Positions 1-6,137 of a DNA stretch of 9,155 bases are shown here, in pieces. The notes beneath the pieces were generated by a model. That model did not search any database, was not told where the DNA came from, and saw nothing but the letters and a program-made list of their open reading frames with translations. This stretch comes from Calditenuis sp032249575 (GTDB taxonomy: Archaea; Thermoproteota; Nitrososphaeria_A; Caldarchaeales; Calditenuaceae), in the NCBI GenBank assembly GCA_032249575.1, contig JAVVHL010000050.1, positions 1-9,155 of the forward strand, in the 5' to 3' direction. The translations under genes and the position numbers were made by a program. Within the stretch, counting starts at the first letter, position 1, and each line of letters begins with the position of its first letter.

Positions 1-102
1 TGTGTCTGGCCAGGTCGATCCCTTGAGGGGATGAGAGGGATCTTGAGCGCTGAGCTCCTCTGAAACTGCACACCTCCACCGGTCACGTGACTCTCTACCT
101 CA

Positions 103-516
103 TCAGAGGTACCTCCTGATCAGGGCGGCCACCTCCATCAGCTCCTCTTCGGTCACCCTCATCCTACCTGACCTGAAGTGGATGCTCTCTGGGTTGCCGT
201 ACCTCGGTATGATGTGGACGTGGGTGTGGAAGATCACCTGGCCCGCGGCTGAGCCGTTGTTCTGGAGGACGTTGATCCCAGCAGGAGCCAGGGCCCTGTG
301 AACGGCCTTAGCGACCCTTGCGACTGAGGCGAAGAGCCTGCCCACTCCCTCCTCGTCCATCTCGAGCAGGTCCCTGAAGTGCCTCTTCGGAGCCACCAGC
401 GTGTGCCCCTTGCTGGCCGGGTACCTGTCCATGAACGCTATGTGCTCCTCGTCGCTCCAGACGACGGCCGCCCACTCCTTACCCTGCGCTATCCTGCAGA
501 AGACGCAGTCCTCCAT
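103..516 (-). CDS. HIT-family nucleotide hydrolase/transferase (Hint/Ap4A-hydrolase-like)
   Basis: This is a 137-aa cytosolic protein of the histidine triad superfamily, whose members cleave or transfer nucleotides through a covalent nucleotidyl-histidine intermediate; typical substrates are AMP-lysine, AMP-phosphoramidates or diadenosine polyphosphates. Visible motifs: CVFC near the N-terminus (C4, C7), the downstream KRH (H46), the NNG loop (N86-N87-G88), and the triad HTHVHIIPR with H97, H99 and H101, where the middle His is the expected nucleophile. C4, C7, H46 and H97 match the zinc site known in some bacterial and archaeal HIT proteins. Length is normal for a single-domain Hint. I chose the ATG at 516 because homologues begin just before the CxxC; an in-frame TTG at 528 would add four residues. 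Neither start has a good Shine-Dalgarno site. The gene diverges from the dehydrogenase at 598. The family is certain; the substrate cannot be read from sequence. Confidence 0.93.
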   Translation of the reverse strand: MEDCVFCRIAQGKEWAAVVWSDEEHIAFMDRYPASKGHTLVAPKRHFRDLLEMDEEGVGRLFASVARVAKAVHRALAPAGINVLQNNGSAAGQVIFHTHVHIIPRYGNPESIHFRSGRMRVTEEELMEVAALIRRYL

Positions 517-528
517 CGCTTGAGCCAA

Positions 529-597
529 AGGGCTGCCCGAGGGAAAAGCCTTGCGAGGTGACGGTAACCGTAAAGCCAGGCGAGCGGTTGGGATGTC
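529..597. promoter_or_regulatory. Shared divergent control region of the HIT gene and the dehydrogenase, with an 11 bp palindrome
   Basis: This short gap separates two divergent genes, so it should hold both promoters. There is no textbook TATA box. The A/T-richer patch around 563-575 (GTAACCGTAAAG) could serve the plus-strand dehydrogenase as a leaderless promoter, about 26 bp before the GTG at 598. Read on the minus strand, the same patch could serve the HIT gene. It contains ACGGT-A-ACCGT at 561-571, a perfect inverted repeat with a single central base, shaped like a dimeric repressor site. Neither gene has a convincing Shine-Dalgarno site. The promoter assignment is inference. Confidence 0.4.
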
Positions 598-1617
598 GTG
601 AAGGCTGTTCTGCTGAAGCCGGGGTCTGGAGCAAAGGTCGAGGAGGTGCAGGAGCCAGTCCCTCAGAAGGGAGAGATCGTGGTGGAGCTCATCGCGTGCG
701 GCCTATGCGGCACCGACGTCGAGCGGATCAGGGGAGGTTACTCGGCCGGCAAGGCGGTTCTGGGGCATGAGGCGGTCGGCAAAGTCATCGAGGTAGGAGA
801 GGGCGTCGATTGGCTCAGGAAAGGGGAGGTGGTCGTGCCTCACCACCACACCAACTGCGGCGAGTGCTACTACTGCCTGAACGGGAGCCCGACGATGTGT
901 CCCGAGTACAGGCGCCACCACTTCGACCCCGGAGGCTTCGCCGAGAGGTTCAGGGTTCCGGAGTTCATCGTGAGGCGCGGTGCGGTCTACAAGGTCAGGG
1001 GCCTTCAGGACCCGGAGGAGGCGTGCCTTACAGAGCCGCTGGCGTGCTCCCTGAGGGCCGTGAAGAGGGCAGGGGTCAGGGAGGGGCAGACCGTCGCGGT
1101 CTTCGGCGTTGGGGCCGTCGGAGCCCTCTTCGTGGCGTTGCTGAGGGGATTGGGCGTCGAGGTCCTCGGCGTCGACGTCAACCCGAGGAGGTTGGGCCTT
1201 GCGGAGAAGTTGGGGGCCAGTGCGGTGGATGCGAGGTCAGGGAGGGTTGCTGAAGAGATAAGGGCGATGACTGGTGGCAGGGGAGCGGACGTCTCGATCG
1301 TTGCGACAGGCAACGTGGCCGCCGTATCCTCCGCCATATCCTCCACCCGCAACGGAGGCGTTGTCTGCCTCTTCGGCCTCCCGCCTTCGGGATCGAGGTT
1401 GGACCACGACTTCAGCGAGCTCCTCGTGAGGGAGGTCAGCCTGATCTCCTCGAACGCCGCCTCGGAGGACGAGATGGTTGAGGCATTGGACCTGATCGTG
1501 AGGGGCAAGATCCGGGGTGCTGAGCTGATCACGCACAGGTTCAGGATCGACGAGTTCGATAGGGCTTTGGAGGTCTTCGAGAAGGGAGAGGGAGTGAAGG
1601 TCGTGATAAAGCCCTGA
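598..1617 (+). CDS. Zinc-dependent medium-chain alcohol/polyol dehydrogenase (MDR superfamily)
   Basis: This 339-aa NAD(P)-dependent oxidoreductase has the two-domain medium-chain dehydrogenase architecture. The N-terminal GroES-like catalytic domain carries the catalytic zinc site: C37 in GLCGTD, H57-E58 in LGHEAVG, and E146 in TEPLAC, as in sorbitol/threonine dehydrogenase relatives. The structural-zinc loop is intact, with C87, C90, C93 and C101. The Rossmann domain has GVGAVG at 170-175 and an acidic residue, D193, at the end of the second strand, which favours NAD over NADP. The stretch DPGGFAERF (about 110-118) is typical of a polyol/threonine-dehydrogenase-like subgroup. Translation begins at GTG 598, which starts the conserved MKAVLLK strand; no strong ribosome site precedes it, so the transcript may be leaderless. 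The gene diverges from the HIT gene and its stop lies 5 bp from the psmA stop. The substrate (alcohol, sugar alcohol or amino-acid alcohol) cannot be assigned. Confidence 0.95.
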   Translation: MKAVLLKPGSGAKVEEVQEPVPQKGEIVVELIACGLCGTDVERIRGGYSAGKAVLGHEAVGKVIEVGEGVDWLRKGEVVVPHHHTNCGECYYCLNGSPTMCPEYRRHHFDPGGFAERFRVPEFIVRRGAVYKVRGLQDPEEACLTEPLACSLRAVKRAGVREGQTVAVFGVGAVGALFVALLRGLGVEVLGVDVNPRRLGLAEKLGASAVDARSGRVAEEIRAMTGGRGADVSIVATGNVAAVSSAISSTRNGGVVCLFGLPPSGSRLDHDFSELLVREVSLISSNAASEDEMVEALDLIVRGKIRGAELITHRFRIDEFDRALEVFEKGEGVKVVIKP

Positions 1618-1622
1618 GGAAC

Positions 1623-2357
1623 TCACCTGCCGGACTTGAGGGCCTCCTCGACCAGCGCGTTCACTTCCTCCTCTGGGACCACCGTGTAAGTCTTCGTGTC
1701 TGACGGGATCACGACCATCCGGGCCATCCAGTTCGGGTCGATCTTGTCGACGGACCTGACGAGCGCGCTTATCGCGAGCCTTTTGGCCTCCTCCAGAGGC
1801 ATCTTGCTGTCGTACGTCGCCTCGAGGATCTCCTTCACCTTCTCAGCACCCCTTCCGATGCTCCAAGCCTTGTACTCCAGGACGACGCCGCTCGGCTCGG
1901 TGTAGAAGAGCCTAGTGCCGTCGACGGAAGACCCCCCGATCAGGAGCGCCACGCCGAACGGCCTCACCCCTCCGTGCTGGGTGTAGAGCTGCATGAGGTC
2001 GCCGATGCGCTTGGCGACGCTCTCGATAGAGGGAGGTTCGTCGAACGTCAACCTGTAGCTCTGCGCGTAAACCCGGGCGCTGTCCACAAGGACCCTCGCG
2101 TCGGAAATGAGACCCGATGCTGCTGCACCGATGTGGAGGTCGATCTGGAAGAGCTTCTGCGAGTACGTCGGTGCCTGAAGCTTGCTGTGGGCCCTCTCCT
2201 CGACCGCGAGCACGACGCCCTCGTCGACCCTTATGCCGACCGAAGTGGACCCGGACTTCACCGTCTCCAGCGCGTACTCGACCTGGTAGAGCCTGCCTTG
2301 GGGAGAGAACACCGTTATGGCCCTGTCATATGCGCCTGCCATGCCGAGCGCTGCCAC
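1623..2357 (-). CDS. psmA: Proteasome subunit alpha (20S core particle)
   Basis: This 244-aa alpha subunit forms the outer heptameric rings of the archaeal 20S proteasome. It gates substrate entry and docks regulatory ATPases such as PAN or Cdc48. The alpha-type signature spans about residues 10-31: the YDR gate motif at Y10-D11-R12, then ITVFSPQGRLYQVEYA. K68 in SQKLFQID aligns by context with the pocket lysine that receives the ATPase HbYX tail, next to S81-G82 in the SGLISDARVLVD strand. As expected for an alpha subunit there is no propeptide or N-terminal catalytic Thr. The start is GTG at 2357, supported by GGAGGTG at 2365-2371 seven bases upstream; the in-frame ATG at 2342-2340 is an alternative. 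It appears monocistronic, diverging from reverse gyrase and converging on the dehydrogenase. No beta subunit, SBDS or exosome gene lies beside it here. Confidence 0.98.
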   Translation of the reverse strand: MAALGMAGAYDRAITVFSPQGRLYQVEYALETVKSGSTSVGIRVDEGVVLAVEERAHSKLQAPTYSQKLFQIDLHIGAAASGLISDARVLVDSARVYAQSYRLTFDEPPSIESVAKRIGDLMQLYTQHGGVRPFGVALLIGGSSVDGTRLFYTEPSGVVLEYKAWSIGRGAEKVKEILEATYDSKMPLEEAKRLAISALVRSVDKIDPNWMARMVVIPSDTKTYTVVPEEEVNALVEEALKSGR

Positions 2358-2364
2358 TCCGATC

Positions 2365-2371
2365 CACCTCC
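2365..2371 (-). promoter_or_regulatory. Shine-Dalgarno site of psmA
   Basis: On the minus strand this reads GGAGGTG, a seven-base match to the complement of the archaeal 16S rRNA 3' end. It lies seven bases before the GTG at 2357, a good spacing. It decides the start in favour of GTG over the downstream in-frame ATG. Confidence 0.85.
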
Positions 2372-2390
2372 ATCGCGTTGTCCTAACCAG

Positions 2391-2405
2391 GCAAATATAT
2401 GTATG
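2391..2405 (-). promoter_or_regulatory. TATA-box promoter of psmA
   Basis: The minus strand reads CATACATATATTTGC, the most A/T-rich patch in the psmA/reverse-gyrase gap. The TATA core ATATATTT (2400-2393) is centred about 40 bp before the GTG start. That predicts transcription starting near 2371, with a leader of about 15 nt that begins at the Shine-Dalgarno site. The box is nearly symmetric and could in principle be used in the plus direction too, but it would lie about 93 bp before the reverse gyrase ATG. Confidence 0.65.
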
Positions 2406-2420
2406 CCGTACTGTCCTCCA

Positions 2421-2469
2421 GCGGTAAATCTTTCCCGCACCCTCAACGCTTTTGATGACGTCGGACGTC
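2421..2469 (+). promoter_or_regulatory. Putative reverse gyrase promoter region with GACGTC-G-GACGTC palindrome
   Basis: Two weak TATA-like elements face the reverse gyrase gene: GTAAATCTTT at 2424-2433, and CTTTTGAT at 2449-2456, centred about 38 bp before the ATG. Directly after the second lies GACGTCGGACGTC (2457-2469), a perfect 13 bp palindrome around a central G. If CTTTTGAT is the TATA box, the palindrome sits between it and the predicted start site near 2477, where a bound repressor would block initiation. The palindrome is seen directly; the promoter role is inference. Confidence 0.4.
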
Positions 2470-2483
2470 CCTCATCGGGTAGC

Positions 2484-2489
2484 GGGAGG
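2484..2489 (+). promoter_or_regulatory. Shine-Dalgarno-like GGGAGG abutting the reverse gyrase ATG
   Basis: GGGAGG ends on the base before the ATG at 2490, so there is no spacer, whereas psmA and the GTPase have about seven bases. The combined string GGAGGATGA matches most of the AGGAGGTGA complement of the 16S tail, so it may pair across the start codon or may not act as a normal site. No in-frame ATG, GTG or TTG occurs between 2490 and the first zinc-finger cysteine, so the start does not depend on this site. Confidence 0.45.
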
Positions 2490-5400
2490 ATGAGGACGGT
2501 TTACAGGGGTCTGTGCCCCAACTGCGGCGGCGACATCAGCGACGAGGAGCTGCTGACCAACGGCGTCTGTGGCAAATGCGTCCCATTCAGGGCCTCCAAC
2601 AGGACGGAGGTCCACACCTATCTCATCAGGACTGGAAGGCTCAGGGACTTCAAAGAGGCTCTGGAGCTCTCGATCAAGGTGGAGGAGTTCAGGGACCTCT
2701 TCAGGCGCCTCGTCGGTTCCTCCCCCTGGTCGCTCCAGGAGACGTGGGCGAGAAGGGTCTTCCTCGGCAGGAGCTTCTCGATCGTGGCACCGACAGGCCT
2801 CGGCAAGACGACTTTCGGGATAGTCACGGCGATCTACCTACACCTCAACTCTGGCATCAAGAGCTACCTCATCCTCCCCAGCAGCCTTCTGGTGCAGCAC
2901 GTCCACGATAAGTTCGAGGAGTACCTCAGGAGGCTCGGAAGGGAGATCAGGGTCGTCTCGTACAGGTCAGGCCTCTCCGAATCGAGGGCCGCAGAGGTCC
3001 TGTCATCGATAGGCTCCGGGGACTTCGACGTCCTCATCACAACCGACCGTTTCCTCTACAACCGGTTCGATCTGCTGAGGGGGAAGGAGTTCGATTACGT
3101 CTTCGTCGACGACGTGGACTCCTTCCTCAGGAGCCCGAGGAACATCGACAAGGTCGTCGAGTTGATGGGTTACGACCCGGGCGTCGTCGAGACGGTGCTG
3201 AAGATGATAAGACTGAGCAGGAAGAGGAGGCCGACGGAGGAGGACTTCAGGGAGTACGAGTCCCTCGGTGAGGAGCTGGAGCGGTACAAGAGGACCGAGA
3301 GGAGGAAGGTCCTGATCGTTTCGGGAGCGACGGCGAGGGCCAGGAGGACGATGCGGGTCAGGGTCTTCAGGGAGCTCTTCGGCTTCGAGCCGGGACACAC
3401 CTTCGAGCTCGTGAGGAACATCGGCCTGTACCACCTGAGGCCGCGGCGACCGGTGAAGGAGGAAGTGGTGGAGCTGGTGAAGAAGCACGGAGGAGGAGCG
3501 CTGGTCTTCGTCCCTCAGACGGCCGGGGTCGAGGGCGCGGAGGAGCTTGCGAAGGCGCTGAAGGAGGAGGGGATCCCGTGCTACGCCTACAACAGGTTCA
3601 GCCCGAGGATGCTCCAGCGGTTCGTAAGCGGCGAGTACGAGGTCTTGCTGGGCGTCGCGAGCACCAGGAGCCCCCTCGCAAGGGGCATCGACCTCCCAGA
3701 GAGGATACGCTACGTGGTCTTCGCAGGAGTTCCGAGGAGGGAGATCGCGATAGGGAGGGACGAGTACAGGCCCCAGATGCTCCTCTCGGTCCTGAAGCAC
3801 GTCGCACCCCTTCTCGACGGGCCTTTGGCTGAGGAGGCCCTTCGGGTCACAGGGGCCCTCTCGAGGGTCGTCCCGACGGTGAGCGAGGTGGTGGAGCGCG
3901 TCGGTGCTGCGATTCAGTCTGGGACCAAGCTCGAGGGGTTCGAGGGCCACGTCCAGGAGCTGGTGATGAGGGCGAGGGACCTGCTGAGCAGGGTCATGAC
4001 GCCCGAGAGGGTGGCGCTGCTCTCCTCGAGGGCCGACATACAGCTGAAGGTCACGGAGGAGGGTTACAGCCTGATAATCCCGGATGTCGACGGCTTCATC
4101 CAGGCATCTGGCAGGTGCTCGAGGCTCTACGCGGGCGGGATAACGAGGGGCGTCGCCATCGTTCTCGTCGACGACGAGAAGGCCTTCCACGGCTTCACAA
4201 AGCGCCTCGAATCGCTCTACGACGAGACACTCGAGCCCTATGACGAAAGGAAGGTCAGCGAAGACTTCAAGCTCGTCGACGAGGACAGGCGTAAGGTTGC
4301 GCTAGTCAGGTCTGGACAGGTGGAGCCGGGGAAGTTCGACGTGATGAGGAACGCTCTGGTGATAGTCGAGTCGCCGACGAAGGCGAGGACGATAGCTTCC
4401 TTCTTCGGAAGGCCTGCGAGGAGGGAGATCGGCGAGCTGACAGCCTACGAGTCCGTCAGCGGCCAGGCCCTCCTCACCGTTGTCGCTTCAGGAGGTCACG
4501 TCTTCGACCTGACGACCGTTGGCGGTTACCACGGCGTCCTCCAGGTCGACTCCAAGTACGTGCCGATCTACACGCCCATCCTCAGGTGCCTCGACTGCGG
4601 CAACCAGTTCGTCGACTACGAAAGATGTCCTCGGTGCGGTTCGGAGAGGATCAGGAGCAAGGTCGAGGTGGTGAAGGCGCTCAGGTCGCTGGCGATGGAG
4701 GCCAACGAGGTCCTGATAGCGACGGACCCGGACGCTGAGGGCGAGAAGATAGGCTACGACATCTACTGCGCCGTGAGGCCCTATAACGACAACGTCAGGA
4801 GGCTCGAGTTCCACGAGGTGACGAGGAAGGCCCTTGCCGCCGCACTCGCCTCTCCGAGGAACGTCAAGGAGAGCCTCGTCGAGGCCCAACTGCTCAGGAG
4901 GATCGAGGACAGATGGGTCGGGTTCGAGCTGAGCAGGAGGCTCCAGGAGAGGTTCGGCCGCAAGACCCTCTCGGCGGGAAGGGTCCAGACGCCCGTGCTC
5001 GGATGGGTCGTCGAGAGGACGTTGATGGCCTCGAAGAAAATTCCGGCCCTGACGGTCGTTCTGGAGGACGGCCTGAGGGTCGAGTTCCTCAATCCCGTTG
5101 ACGTCGAGGAGGCCAAGGCGCTCCACGAGAAGGGGGAGCTCTTCTGCGATGTCGTCGAGGTAGCCTCAGAGGTGAGGGAAGTCAGGCCGCCCCCACCCTA
5201 CACCACGGACTCGATGCTGAGGGACGCTTGGCAGTTCTTCAGGATGGGCGCAACGGAGGCGATGGAGGCAGCCCAGACGCTTTTCGAGTCGGGCCTCATC
5301 ACCTACCACAGGACAGATTCGACAACGGTCTCCTCGGCGGGCCTCAACGTGGCGAAGACGTACATCGAGGAGAAGTTCCCTGACTCCTTCAGGCCGAGGA

Positions 5401-6074
5401 CCTACGCGAAGGAGGGGGCCCACGAGTGCATCAGGCCGACCAGGCCCATCGACGAGAAGATGCTTAGCTACTACGTCCAGTCCGGGACCCTGACGACCGC
5501 CGCGAGGATAGGGAGGAGGGAGCTGGCGCTGTACGGCATGATCTTCCGTCGCTTCATCGCGAGCCAGATGCCCGAGGCGAGGGTCAGGTACCAGACGGTC
5601 GTTGTGAGGTTGCTGGGGAACTCGGTCCAGATCGAGAGGGCCGTCGAGATCGTCGAGGAGGGCTTCCTCAAGGTCAACCCGCTCGTCCAGGTCCAGATGC
5701 CGATCGTCCCCGGGAGGAGGGCCGTCAAAGAGCTCGTCCACAGAAAGGTCCCGGCGGCCAGATTGCTGACGGAGGGCGAGATAATCGCGATGATGAAGAG
5801 CAGGGGCATCGGAAGGCCGAGCACCTACGCCAAGATCGTGAGGACGCTCTACGACAGGAACTACGTGATCCAGAGGGCTGGGAGGATGATAGCCACGAAG
5901 CTCGGCAAACAGGTCTACGACTTCCTCCACACGACCTTCGGCGACCTCGTCTCCGAGGAGTTGACGAGACAGCTTGAGGCGAAGATGGACGAGATCGAGG
6001 AGGGGAAGGCGAACTACCTCGAGGTCCTGAACGAGCTGAGGTCCTCGCTTGCAGCGCTGATGTCTAAGGGCTGA
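2490..6074 (+). CDS. rgy: Reverse gyrase (helicase-topoisomerase IA fusion)
   Basis: This 1194-aa enzyme introduces positive supercoils into DNA using ATP and is the marker protein of hyperthermophiles. Order of parts: an N-terminal zinc finger (C9, C12, C27, C30); an SF2 helicase-like module with Q83, Walker A at A100-T108 (K106), VDDVD at 206-210, SGAT at 278-281 and motif VI QASGRCSR at 538-545; a latch insert around 430-520; then a type IA topoisomerase. The Toprim domain starts with ESPTKA (E627) and has DPDAE (D746, D748, E750). A second zinc finger inside it is complete (C700, C703, C713, C716). Further motifs are SAGRVQTP at 828-835, the DNA-cleaving Tyr Y939 in ITYHRTDS, and GIGRPSTY ending at 1113. 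Every catalytic residue I looked for is present. The frame is open from 1974, but the protein matches the family only from Met 2490, just before the first zinc finger. The upstream ATG at 2403 would lie within the psmA TATA box. The gene is probably monocistronic. Confidence 0.98.
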   Translation: MRTVYRGLCPNCGGDISDEELLTNGVCGKCVPFRASNRTEVHTYLIRTGRLRDFKEALELSIKVEEFRDLFRRLVGSSPWSLQETWARRVFLGRSFSIVAPTGLGKTTFGIVTAIYLHLNSGIKSYLILPSSLLVQHVHDKFEEYLRRLGREIRVVSYRSGLSESRAAEVLSSIGSGDFDVLITTDRFLYNRFDLLRGKEFDYVFVDDVDSFLRSPRNIDKVVELMGYDPGVVETVLKMIRLSRKRRPTEEDFREYESLGEELERYKRTERRKVLIVSGATARARRTMRVRVFRELFGFEPGHTFELVRNIGLYHLRPRRPVKEEVVELVKKHGGGALVFVPQTAGVEGAEELAKALKEEGIPCYAYNRFSPRMLQRFVSGEYEVLLGVASTRSPLARGIDLPERIRYVVFAGVPRREIAIGRDEYRPQMLLSVLKHVAPLLDGPLAEEALRVTGALSRVVPTVSEVVERVGAAIQSGTKLEGFEGHVQELVMRARDLLSRVMTPERVALLSSRADIQLKVTEEGYSLIIPDVDGFIQASGRCSRLYAGGITRGVAIVLVDDEKAFHGFTKRLESLYDETLEPYDERKVSEDFKLVDEDRRKVALVRSGQVEPGKFDVMRNALVIVESPTKARTIASFFGRPARREIGELTAYESVSGQALLTVVASGGHVFDLTTVGGYHGVLQVDSKYVPIYTPILRCLDCGNQFVDYERCPRCGSERIRSKVEVVKALRSLAMEANEVLIATDPDAEGEKIGYDIYCAVRPYNDNVRRLEFHEVTRKALAAALASPRNVKESLVEAQLLRRIEDRWVGFELSRRLQERFGRKTLSAGRVQTPVLGWVVERTLMASKKIPALTVVLEDGLRVEFLNPVDVEEAKALHEKGELFCDVVEVASEVREVRPPPPYTTDSMLRDAWQFFRMGATEAMEAAQTLFESGLITYHRTDSTTVSSAGLNVAKTYIEEKFPDSFRPRTYAKEGAHECIRPTRPIDEKMLSYYVQSGTLTTAARIGRRELALYGMIFRRFIASQMPEARVRYQTVVVRLLGNSVQIERAVEIVEEGFLKVNPLVQVQMPIVPGRRAVKELVHRKVPAARLLTEGEIIAMMKSRGIGRPSTYAKIVRTLYDRNYVIQRAGRMIATKLGKQVYDFLHTTFGDLVSEELTRQLEAKMDEIEEGKANYLEVLNELRSSLAALMSKG

Positions 6075-6137
6075 ATTCGTTAGAAGTTCTATGTTAGGGG
6101 GTCATCATCGACGTGGATTTTACAACAGGATTACAGA
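6075..6137. other. Convergent intergenic gap between reverse gyrase and pus10
   Basis: This 63 bp stretch is richer in A/T than the genes around it and separates two converging stop codons. It contains an odd-centred inverted repeat TAGAA-G-TTCTA (6081-6091) and a TTTT run on the plus strand at 6118-6121, which could be a weak archaeal terminator for reverse gyrase. On the minus strand there is no comparable T-run for pus10. An ATGATGA string on the minus strand (about 6102-6108) resembles a C box, but no D box follows at a fitting distance. Confidence 0.35.

Noticed and set aside
1..71. A minus-strand open frame beginning GTG-CAG-TTT at 71 and running off the left edge, after GGAGG at 77-73.
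   Set aside because: Only 23 codons are visible, the Shine-Dalgarno spacing is about one base, and no protein family is recognisable. An open run this short is expected by chance in GC-rich DNA. More sequence to the left would settle it.
810..1253. Overlapping open frames on both strands within the dehydrogenase (also 1005-1532 and 1237-1626 on the minus strand).
   Set aside because: They are out-of-frame shadows of a well-supported enzyme gene, without domains or start signals.
1974..2489. The open upstream extension of the reverse gyrase frame, running through the psmA gene.
   Set aside because: It is antisense to psmA, does not resemble reverse gyrase, and contains the psmA promoter. The family match starts at Met 2490.
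3003..4190. A 395-codon open frame on the minus strand inside reverse gyrase, plus others at 4488-5126 and 5166-5930.
   Set aside because: They mirror the codon bias of the sense gene (GC-rich, few T-starting codons), so antisense stops are rare. Their translations are low-complexity, rich in Arg, Pro, Leu and Asp, with no recognisable domain, and they lie wholly inside a gene with every motif intact.
6081..6108. A C-box-like ATGATGA on the minus strand, considered as part of a C/D box guide RNA.
   Set aside because: No CTGA D box, nor a C'/D' pair, follows at a plausible distance, so the string alone is not evidence of an sRNA.
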